A DNA stretch of 64,000 bases from DASYLJ01 sp964404165 (GTDB lineage Bacteria > Desulfobacterota > Binatia > DP-6). The translations under genes and the position numbers were made by a program. Positions 36,539 to 43,601 of this stretch are shown one piece after another. Position 1 is the stretch's first letter. Each line of letters opens with the position of its first letter. Where the stretch lies: the NCBI GenBank assembly GCA_964404165.1, contig CAYOIZ010000002.1, positions 124,001 through 188,000 on the forward strand, written 5' to 3'. The notes under the pieces are model-generated. The model saw nothing but the letters and a program-made list of their open reading frames with translations, was not told the DNA's origin and ran no database searches.

Positions 36539-38065
36539 ATGGCCGGGGAGGTGGACGAGGGCGCGCCGGCGACGGGCGGCCTGCTCGGGTGGGTCGAGCG
36601 TGCCGGCAATCGGCTGCCGGACCCGGCCACGATCTTCGTCGGCTTCTGCGCCCTGACGATGGTGGTGTCGTGGGTGGCGGCCCACCTCGGCATCGCGGTC
36701 GTGCATCCCGTCACCGGCAAGACCGTCGTCGCCGTGGACCTCCTCTCCGCCGACGGGTTGCGCACCGTGCTCGGCGGCCTGGTGACGAACTTCACCAGCT
36801 TCGCCCCCCTCGGCACGGTGCTGACGGTGATGCTCGGCATCGGCGTCGCCGAGCGCACCGGCCTGCTGGCCGCAGCGCTCAAGGCGAGCCTGGTCGGCGT
36901 GCCGCGCTGGGCGGTGACGCCGGCGGTGTTCTTCGCCGGCATGACGTCGCACATCGCCGCCGACGCCGGGTACGTCGTCCTGATCCCGCTGGCCGCCCTG
37001 CTCTACGCGTCGCTCGGCCGCCATCCGCTCGCCGGCGTGGCCGCGATGTTCGCCGCGGTCGCGGGCGGCTACGCCGCGAACCTGTTCCTCGGCGCCATCG
37101 ACCCGATGCTCGCCGGCATGACGCAGGAGGCGGCACGCCTCATGAATCCGGACTACACCGTCCTCGCGACGGCCAACTACTACTTCCTGTCGGCGTCGGT
37201 GGTCCTGCTGATCGGTGTGGGCTGGTTCGTCTCCGACAGGATCGTCGAGCCGCGCCTGGGGCCATGGCGTCCCACCGGCGAGGTCCCGGTCCTCACCGCG
37301 CTGTCCCCGCTCGAGCGGCGCGGGCTTCGCGCCGCGGGGGTGGCCCTGCTCGTCACCGTCATCGTCGTCGTCGTGCTGACGCTACCCGCCGGCGCGCCGC
37401 TGCGCGACCCCGCGAGCGGCGACCTGAAGCCGTTCTGGTCGAGCCTGGTCGGGCTCCTGATGTTCTGCTTCATCGTCCCCGGCATCGCGTTCGGGATCGT
37501 CACCGGCAGTCTACGCTCGGATCGGGACGCGGTTCGCATGATGGGCGAAGCCATGGCCACGATGGGCCCCTACATCGTCCTGGCGTTCTTCGCCGGGCAG
37601 TTCGTGGCCTGGTTCCGGCAGTCCGAGCTGGGCCTCATCCTCGCCATCCGCGGCGCCGACGTGCTCCGCGCCGTCCATCTCGACGGCGCCCCGCTCATGG
37701 TGGGGTTCATGGCCCTGTCGGCGCTGATCGACCTGTTCGTCGCCAGCGCGTCGGCGAAATGGGCGGTGATGGGGCCGGTGTTCGTCCCGATGCTGATGGC
37801 CCTCGGCTGGTCGCCAGAGGTGACGCAGGCGCTCTATCGCGTCGGCGACTCGGTGATGAACTGCGTGACGCCGCTCAACCCGTACTTCCCGATCGTCATC
37901 GTGGCCGTGCGTCGCTATGCCCCCGAGACGCGCCTCGGCACGCTGCTCGCGGCGATGCTGCCCTATTCTATCGGCTTCGGGATCGCCTGGTGCGCGTTCA
38001 TCGTTCTCTGGGTGACGGCCGGACTCCCGCCCGGGCCGAATGCCCCGCTCCACTACCCACCCTGA
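36539..38065 (+). CDS. AbgT-family transporter
   Basis: A 508-residue inner-membrane protein of the AbgT family (p-aminobenzoyl-glutamate importers and sulfonamide exporters). Supporting segments are ERAGNRLPDPATIF at the N-terminus, GVAERTGLL, FFAGMTSHIAADAGYV, and FVASASAKWAVMGPVFVPML near the C-terminus with NPYFPIV. The ATG at 36539 was chosen because the longer reading crosses the divergent promoter region. Only 55 bases separate it from the MFS gene, so the promoters must be back to back. Confidence 0.88.
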   Translation: MAGEVDEGAPATGGLLGWVERAGNRLPDPATIFVGFCALTMVVSWVAAHLGIAVVHPVTGKTVVAVDLLSADGLRTVLGGLVTNFTSFAPLGTVLTVMLGIGVAERTGLLAAALKASLVGVPRWAVTPAVFFAGMTSHIAADAGYVVLIPLAALLYASLGRHPLAGVAAMFAAVAGGYAANLFLGAIDPMLAGMTQEAARLMNPDYTVLATANYYFLSASVVLLIGVGWFVSDRIVEPRLGPWRPTGEVPVLTALSPLERRGLRAAGVALLVTVIVVVVLTLPAGAPLRDPASGDLKPFWSSLVGLLMFCFIVPGIAFGIVTGSLRSDRDAVRMMGEAMATMGPYIVLAFFAGQFVAWFRQSELGLILAIRGADVLRAVHLDGAPLMVGFMALSALIDLFVASASAKWAVMGPVFVPMLMALGWSPEVTQALYRVGDSVMNCVTPLNPYFPIVIVAVRRYAPETRLGTLLAAMLPYSIGFGIAWCAFIVLWVTAGLPPGPNAPLHYPP

Positions 38066-38157
38066 GGCACCGCGCGCGTCAGGGTTATGACCCGTGCCCA
38101 AGGCTTCATGCCCTGGCACGAGCGCCCGATATTGCTACAAGGGATGGCTCACTCCCG

Positions 38158-38922
38158 ATGGCATCTGCGCACCATATCCAGCTGGCCGACGTCACGATGG
38201 CCTTCGGGTCCCGTCCCGTCTTCTCGGGGTTGTCGTGTGCGTTCCCGGCGGGCCGCATCAGCGTCATCCTCGGCGGCAGCGGCTCGGGGAAGAGCACCAT
38301 CCTGCGACTCATCGGGGGTCTGGTGCGACCGCGTGCGGGGCGCATCGAGGTCGCGGGTCGCGACGTCACCCGGCTGTCGGAGCGCGAGCTCTATACGGTG
38401 CGTGCGACGCTCGGCATGCTCTTCCAGGGCGGAGCGCTCCTCGACTCCATGACGGTGTTCGACAACCTCGCCTTCCCGCTGCGCGAACATACCGACCTCG
38501 ACGAGGCCGCGATCGCGCACGAGGTGCACGACCGGCTCGACGCCGTCGGGCTGCGCGGCATCGACCGCCTGCTGCCGAACCAGCTCTCGGGCGGCATGGT
38601 GAAGCGCGTCGCCCTGGCGCGCGCCATCATCCGTCGCCCCACCATCCTGCTCTGCGACGAGCCGTTCTCGGGGCTCGACCCCATCTCGTCGAAGCGCATC
38701 GAGATGCTGCTCCGTCGCATCAACGCGCAGCTCGGGATGACGGTCGTGCTGGTGTCGCACCACATCGAGTCCACGATGCGCATGGCCGACCACATCGTCC
38801 TGCTGCGCACGGAGGGCCGGCTCGAGGGGACGCCCGCCGAGCTCGCCGCCAGCCGCGACCCGTGGGTGCGGGCGTTCCTCACCGAAGAGGTGGACGAAGC
38901 CATGCTGCCGGAGGCCGGGTGA
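38158..38922 (+). CDS. mlaF: Mla phospholipid transport ATP-binding protein
   Basis: A 254-residue ABC ATPase. Walker A is GGSGSGKST, the signature is LSGGMVKRVALAR, Walker B is ILLCDEPFSGLDP, and the switch His is in VSHH. The extended C-terminal tail (RAFLTEEVDEAMLPEAG) is the MlaF type that contacts a neighbouring subunit. It powers lipid movement between the inner membrane and the periplasmic MlaD ring. First gene of mlaFEDAC; its stop overlaps the mlaE start (GTGA). Confidence 0.92.
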   Translation: MASAHHIQLADVTMAFGSRPVFSGLSCAFPAGRISVILGGSGSGKSTILRLIGGLVRPRAGRIEVAGRDVTRLSERELYTVRATLGMLFQGGALLDSMTVFDNLAFPLREHTDLDEAAIAHEVHDRLDAVGLRGIDRLLPNQLSGGMVKRVALARAIIRRPTILLCDEPFSGLDPISSKRIEMLLRRINAQLGMTVVLVSHHIESTMRMADHIVLLRTEGRLEGTPAELAASRDPWVRAFLTEEVDEAMLPEAG

Positions 38923-39698
38923 TCCTCACCCCCATCCGCGAGCTCGGGTTCTTCGTCCTGCGCGTCGTCGCCGACCTCGGGCGCATGGGGGTGTTCTGCG
39001 CCGAGATCGTCCGCGCCGCGCTGACGCCGCCGATGCGGCTGCGCAGCCTGATCGAGGAGATCTACAAGCTCGGTGTGCTGTCGCTCATCATCATCTGCGT
39101 CTGCGGTCTCGCGGTCGGCATGGTGCTCGGCCTGCAGGGCTACAACACGCTGGTGACGTTCGGCGCCACCCAGTCGCTCGGCGCCGTCGTCGGGTTGAGC
39201 CTCGTACGCGAGCTCGGCCCGGTCCTGACGGCGCTCCTCGCCACCGGTCGCGCCGGCTCGGCCACCGCGGCCGAGATCGGCACCATGGTCGCCACCGAGC
39301 AGCTCGACGGCCTGCGCATGATGTCGATCGACCCGATCGACGTGGTGGTGACCCCGAAGGCCGTCGCCATGGTCCTGGTCATGCCGCTCCTGTCGGCGCT
39401 CTTCATCGTGTGCGGCATCGGCGGCGGCTACCTCGTCGGCGTCCACCTCCTCGGCGTCGACGGCGGCAGCTATCTGAGCAGCCTCGAGAGCTCGGTCGAC
39501 TGGCGCAACGACGTCGCCGGCAGCCTGGTGAAGGCCCTGGTGTTCGGCGTACTGGTGGGGTGGATCGCCACCTATCGCGGCTACTCGAGCGCGCCCACGT
39601 CGGCCGGCGTCAGTGCGGCCACGACGGCCACCGTGGTGGTGGCGTCGGTCTCCATCCTGATCTTCGACTACTTCATCACCGCGCTGTGGGGGGTGTGA
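38919..39698 (+). CDS. mlaE: Mla permease
   Basis: A 259-residue permease of the MlaE family with an N-terminal amphipathic segment and five or six helices. The motifs GLSLVRELGPVLTALLATGRAGSA and ATYRGY are family hallmarks. It starts at a GTG overlapping the mlaF stop. The MlaF dimer would bind its cytoplasmic coupling loop. No MlaB (STAS) gene is found in this operon, so either it is elsewhere or the complex works without it. Confidence 0.93.
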   Translation: MILTPIRELGFFVLRVVADLGRMGVFCAEIVRAALTPPMRLRSLIEEIYKLGVLSLIIICVCGLAVGMVLGLQGYNTLVTFGATQSLGAVVGLSLVRELGPVLTALLATGRAGSATAAEIGTMVATEQLDGLRMMSIDPIDVVVTPKAVAMVLVMPLLSALFIVCGIGGGYLVGVHLLGVDGGSYLSSLESSVDWRNDVAGSLVKALVFGVLVGWIATYRGYSSAPTSAGVSAATTATVVVASVSILIFDYFITALWGV

Positions 39699-39702
39699 GC
39701 AC

Positions 39703-40164
39703 GTGAATCGATCACCCGGACGCGACCTGCTGGTGGGGCTCTTCGTCCTCGCCGGGCTGGCCGCCATCGCCTACCTGTCGTTCGCCGTGGGCGGTCTCTC
39801 GTTCAACGAGACGGGCGGGCTCGTGCTGTCGGCCGACTTCGACGAGATCGCCGGCCTGAAACCCCGCTCCCAGGTCGTCATCTCGGGCGTGAAGGTGGGC
39901 CAGGTGACGTCCATCGAGCTCGCCGCCGACGACCGTGCCCGCGTCACGATGGACGTCGACGCGACGTTGAAGCTGCCCTCCGACACGTCGGCATCGATCG
40001 TCACGGCGGGCCTCCTCGGCGATCGCTACATCTCGCTCCAACCCGGCGGCGACGATACGTTGCTCAAGGCCGGCGATACGATCACCTTCACCGAGTCGGC
40101 CGTGATCCTCGAGCGGCTCATCGGCAAGTTCGTCCACAACTCGGACGTGGGGAAGGCGGAATGA
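39703..40164 (+). CDS. mlaD: MCE-domain lipid-binding protein of the Mla system
   Basis: A 153-residue protein with one N-terminal membrane anchor (residues about 8-28) and one MCE domain (LSADFDEIAGLKPRSQVVISGVKVG, ... SASIVTAGLLGDRYISLQPG). In E. coli MlaD forms a hexameric ring that hands lipids between MlaE and MlaC. Starts at a GTG five bases after mlaE and overlaps mlaA by four bases. Size is normal for MlaD. Confidence 0.93.
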   Translation: MNRSPGRDLLVGLFVLAGLAAIAYLSFAVGGLSFNETGGLVLSADFDEIAGLKPRSQVVISGVKVGQVTSIELAADDRARVTMDVDATLKLPSDTSASIVTAGLLGDRYISLQPGGDDTLLKAGDTITFTESAVILERLIGKFVHNSDVGKAE

Positions 40165-40916
40165 GGAAGGACACCAGCATGACTCGCACCCGACGGACGT
40201 TCGTCACCCTGGCGATGCTGCTGAGCCTCGGCATAGCGCCGCTGGCCCGGGCACAGCAGGAAGACGACCCGTGGGAGGGCTTCAACCGTCACATCTTCTC
40301 GTTCAACGACGGCGTCGATGTCTACGTCCTCGAGCCCGTTGCGAAGGGGTGGGACTGGGCGGCGCCGAAGCCGGTCCAGACCGGCTTCTCGAACTTCTTC
40401 GAGAACCTGCGCTTCCCGATCCGCTTCGTGAACGACATCCTGCAGGGCAAGGTCATCGACGGCGCCCAGACGCTGGCGCGCTTCACCGTCAACACCATGC
40501 TCGGCGGCGCCGGCTTCCTCGATCCCGCCAGCGAGATCGGCCTCAAGAAGAGCAACGAGGACTTCGGCCAGACGCTCGGGGTCTGGGGCGTTCCCAGCGG
40601 CCCCTATCTCGTGCTGCCCTTCCTCGGCGCCTCGAACATCCGCGACACCGGCGGCCTCGTCTTCGATTCGGCCGCCAGCATCACGCCGTTCTTCATCGAC
40701 GGCTTCATCACGCTCGGCGTGCGCCTGATCGACGTCGTGAACACGCGGGCACAGTTCCTGGGTGCCGTGGCCGAGGCCAAGGCGGCGTCGCTCGACTACT
40801 ACATCTTCGTCCGCAACGCCTACACGCAGCGCCGCGAAGCGCTGGTGAAGGACGAGGACACGAAGGATGCGGAGACTCCCAATGACGACACGCTCTACGA
40901 GTACATCGAGCCCTGA
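40161..40916 (+). CDS. mlaA: MlaA (VacJ) outer-membrane lipid-transport protein without lipobox
   Basis: A 251-residue MlaA family protein, recognised by DPWEGFNRHIFSFND, GFSNFFENLRFP, and the GPYLVLPFLG and NIRDTGG segments. It would remove mislocalised phospholipids from the outer leaflet of the outer membrane. The signal peptide ends PLARA-QQE with no Cys at the cleavage site, unlike the classical lipoprotein. The C-terminus is acidic. Overlaps mlaD (ATGA) and overlaps the start of mlaC by about 35 bases. Confidence 0.92.
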   Translation: MRKDTSMTRTRRTFVTLAMLLSLGIAPLARAQQEDDPWEGFNRHIFSFNDGVDVYVLEPVAKGWDWAAPKPVQTGFSNFFENLRFPIRFVNDILQGKVIDGAQTLARFTVNTMLGGAGFLDPASEIGLKKSNEDFGQTLGVWGVPSGPYLVLPFLGASNIRDTGGLVFDSAASITPFFIDGFITLGVRLIDVVNTRAQFLGAVAEAKAASLDYYIFVRNAYTQRREALVKDEDTKDAETPNDDTLYEYIEP

Positions 40917-41523
40917 GTTGCGACGACCGCCGTTGGCGACCGTGTTGGCAGCGGGCCTGCTGGCGACGGTCGCCGTCGCCGCCGGTGATCCGAAGGCCGT
41001 GGTGCAGCGCACCAGCGATCAGGTCATCGCCGTCCTGAAGGAGGCGAGCCTGTCGCCGGACGCGAAGCGCGCGAAGGTCGAGCAGGTGGTGCTCTCGAGC
41101 GTCGACTTCCCGGCGCTGTCGCGCCTCGTGCTGGCGCGCAACTGGAGCAAGTTCTCGCCCGCGCAGCAGCAGGAGTTCGTCCAGGAGTTCCAGCGCCACC
41201 TCTCGGCCACGTACGGCAAGCGCCTCGACGAGTACCGCAACGAGCAGGTGCAGATCGTGGGCGACCGCCAGGAGGCCAACGGCGACTGGACCGTGAAATC
41301 GATCATCGTGCGCGGCGGGGGCGGCAACGACGTCACCGTCGACTACCGGCTGCGCCAGACCGACGGGCAGTGGAAGATCATCGACTTCATCATCGAGCGG
41401 GTGAGCCTGGTGGCGAACTTCCGCTCGCAGTTCCAGGACATCGTCGCCAACGGGGGGCCCGAGAAGCTCCTCACCATGCTGCGGGAGAAGACCGCGCGGG
41501 GTGAGCCGCTGTCGGCGTCTTGA
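40882..41523 (+). CDS. mlaC: MlaC periplasmic phospholipid shuttle
   Basis: A 213-residue exported protein with a signal region ending VAVAAG, then the MlaC fold: VVLSSVDFPALSRLVLARNW, FVQEFQRHLSATYGKRLDEY, and the substrate-pocket strands VDYRLRQTDGQWKIIDFIIERVSLVANFRSQF. It carries one phospholipid between MlaA and MlaD. The ATG at 40882 is chosen; an ATG at 40867 is also in frame, and both lie inside the mlaA end. Element B begins just after its stop. Confidence 0.9.
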   Translation: MTTRSTSTSSPELRRPPLATVLAAGLLATVAVAAGDPKAVVQRTSDQVIAVLKEASLSPDAKRAKVEQVVLSSVDFPALSRLVLARNWSKFSPAQQQEFVQEFQRHLSATYGKRLDEYRNEQVQIVGDRQEANGDWTVKSIIVRGGGGNDVTVDYRLRQTDGQWKIIDFIIERVSLVANFRSQFQDIVANGGPEKLLTMLREKTARGEPLSAS

Positions 41524-41527
41524 CGTT

Positions 41528-41670
41528 CGGGGTGCCGGGCTGGAGCGGCGGCTGGGGACCTGCGGTCCGCGCGGCGCTCGCGCGGCACCACACCGCCCCT
41601 TTTCCCCTCCCGCTCACTCACGACGCGCTCCTTCGCAGGCCCCCAGCCGCCGCTCCAGCCCGGCACCCCG
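41528..41670. repeat. Long hairpin element B (37-bp arms, conserved 69-base loop)
   Basis: Left arm 41528-41564 and right arm 41634-41670 pair with a single A/C mismatch near the loop. The loop 41565-41633 contains GGCACCACACCGCCCC, matching the loop of element A on its other strand. The A/C mismatch sits at the same spot in the GGACCT/AGGCCC part of both stems, though the remaining stem sequences differ. It starts five bases after mlaC. The rest of the 229-base gap to 41752 shows only the next gene's upstream region. Confidence 0.88.
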
Positions 41671-41752
41671 CCGTCCGTTGGTGATGGTGGCTCGACCGGT
41701 TGGCGGTTTTGTCCTTGCGGGGCTTCGGGATGGTGGTGTAGCGGCCAAAGGG

Positions 41753-43006
41753 ATGACCTCTCGTTGGTTCGCTGCACTCGTCATTCTTCTGTCGGTGGCT
41801 GGGGGCGCTTCGGCGGCCGTGGCGCCGGGGAATTACATCCGGACCCTGTCCTTTGGCGGGGTGGATCGGACCTATCGGCTCCATGTGCCGCCGGGGTACG
41901 ACGGGGGGGCGGAGGTGCCGCTCGTGATCAACATCCACGGGTTCACCTCGAATGCGCTGCAGCAGGAGGCGATCTCGAACATCCTGCCCATCGCCGATCG
42001 GGAAGGATTCATCGTCGTGCATCCCGAGGGGATCGCCAACGCCTGGAACGCCGGGCTGTGCTGCGGCAACGCCGGTATCGACGACGTCGGGTTCGTGCGC
42101 ACCGTCGTGGCGGACGTCACCGGGCAGGCGCGCATCGACCGGGCGCGCATCTACGTCACCGGCCTGTCGAACGGCGGCGCCATGAGCCAACGCCTCGCCT
42201 GCGAGGCGGCCGATCTGTTCGCGGCGTCGGCACCGATGGCGTTTCCCATCCCGTTCGATCCGGTCACGGTGTGCCAGCCGTCGCGGCCGATCGCGGTCAT
42301 GACGGGCATGGGGCTCACCGACGTCCTGGTGCACTACACCGGCGACGTCTTCCCGTCGGCCGCCGAGACCTTCGCGCGCTGGAAGGCCATCGACGGCTGC
42401 ACCGCCGCCGCCCCCGAGGAGACCGTCGTCACCGGGGCGAGTCGCTGTGAGACGTACACCCAGTGCGACGCCGGGGTGGAGGCACGGCTCTGCAGCATCA
42501 CGGCCGACTCGTTCATCGGCACGCCGTTCGAAGGGCACGTGCTGTACCTCAACTCCGACATCGACCTGTCCGAGGAGATCTGGACCTTCCTGCAGCGCTT
42601 CACGCTGCCGAGCCCGCCGTCGCAGGCGATCCTCACGGGCGCGAACCAGGTGCGCTCGGGGCGCACGCGCGGCCACACCGACATTGCCTGGACGGTCGCC
42701 TTCGATGGCGAGACGTGGACCGCCGCCGACGGCAGCGGGCACGTCTACACCGGCACCGCCCTGCGCAAGGGCAAGAGCAAGACCTGGGCGCTCACGCCGA
42801 GCGAGACAGCGCTCGCAACGCTCGGCGCCGTCGCATCCGAGCAGCTCGCGGGTCTCGGCGCCACCGGCGACGTCACGGTCGACCCGCGGGCCACCTTGCA
42901 GCTCATGGTCGATCGCGACGGCGTGCCGGTGCGGATCAAGGGCGCGCTCCGGCTCCTGCGCGGCGGCGCCCCAGCCGGCCGCGTCTCGGTGAAGGCGAAG
43001 TCCTAG
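41753..43006 (+). CDS. Exported PHB-depolymerase-family esterase with extra C-terminal domain
   Basis: A 417-residue secreted hydrolase. The signal peptide ends GGASA-AVAPG. The catalytic part (residues about 25-285) has VINIHGFTSNA as oxyanion region, the nucleophile elbow GLSNGGAMS, and six or more Cys suggesting disulfides (CCGN, CEAAD). Related proteins are LpqC, feruloyl and acetylxylan esterases. A beta-rich tail of about 135 residues (ILTGANQVRSG... to the end) has no family I recognise. The ATG at 41753 is chosen because the longer frame reads through hairpin element B. Confidence 0.85.
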   Translation: MTSRWFAALVILLSVAGGASAAVAPGNYIRTLSFGGVDRTYRLHVPPGYDGGAEVPLVINIHGFTSNALQQEAISNILPIADREGFIVVHPEGIANAWNAGLCCGNAGIDDVGFVRTVVADVTGQARIDRARIYVTGLSNGGAMSQRLACEAADLFAASAPMAFPIPFDPVTVCQPSRPIAVMTGMGLTDVLVHYTGDVFPSAAETFARWKAIDGCTAAAPEETVVTGASRCETYTQCDAGVEARLCSITADSFIGTPFEGHVLYLNSDIDLSEEIWTFLQRFTLPSPPSQAILTGANQVRSGRTRGHTDIAWTVAFDGETWTAADGSGHVYTGTALRKGKSKTWALTPSETALATLGAVASEQLAGLGATGDVTVDPRATLQLMVDRDGVPVRIKGALRLLRGGAPAGRVSVKAKS

Positions 43007-43081
43007 GCGCCTGTCGATTTGGGCTTTGCTGGTTCGTCTCCTCCACGAAACGGGGAATGATCCCCGACGAGGAGGCGTGCG

Positions 43082-43579
43082 ATGAAGAGCATCCAGAAGA
43101 TCAGCCCGTGCCTGTGGTTCGACGATCAGGCCGAGCAGGCAGCCGCGTTCTACGTCTCGGTGTTCCCCAACTCGCGGATCACCGACATCAGCCGCTACGG
43201 CGAAGCCGGCAAGGAGCACCACCGCCGTCCGGTGGGCTCCGTGATGACGGTGGCCTTCGAGCTCGACGGTCAAGCGTTCACGGCATTGAACGGCGGCCCG
43301 ATCTTCACGTTCACCGAGGCGATCTCGCTCCAGATCGGCTGCGACACGCAGGCCGAGGTGGACCACTTCTGGAACGCGCTCTCCGAAGGCGGCGATCCGA
43401 AGGCGCAGCAGTGCGGCTGGCTCAAGGACCGGTTCGGCCTGTCGTGGCAGGTGGTGCCGAACGTCCTTCCCGAGCTGCTGAAGCGGTCCGAGCCGGGTGC
43501 GGGGCAGCGCGCCATGAGCGCGATGATGCAGATGAAGAAGCTCGACATCGCGGAGCTGAGGCGGGCAGCCGATGGGTGA
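43082..43579 (+). CDS. PhnB-like VOC-fold protein
   Basis: A 165-residue protein of the PhnB / 3-demethylubiquinone-methyltransferase-like VOC group: ISPCLWFDDQAEQAAAFY at the N-terminus, SVMTVAFELDGQAFTALNGGP in the middle, and CGWLKDRFGLSWQVVPNVL near the end are characteristic. Despite old names such proteins have no proven methyltransferase activity. A GAGGAGG site lies just upstream of the ATG. It is convergent with the large beta-helix gene, 22 bases away. Confidence 0.87.
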   Translation: MKSIQKISPCLWFDDQAEQAAAFYVSVFPNSRITDISRYGEAGKEHHRRPVGSVMTVAFELDGQAFTALNGGPIFTFTEAISLQIGCDTQAEVDHFWNALSEGGDPKAQQCGWLKDRFGLSWQVVPNVLPELLKRSEPGAGQRAMSAMMQMKKLDIAELRRAADG

Positions 43580-43601
43580 GGTGGGCTTCGCTATGACGGC
43601 G

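Noticed and set aside
41528..41670. Element B considered as an ordinary rho-independent terminator
   Set aside because: The 37-bp arms and 69-base loop are far larger than a terminator stem and there is no T-tract; a repeated structured element fits better.
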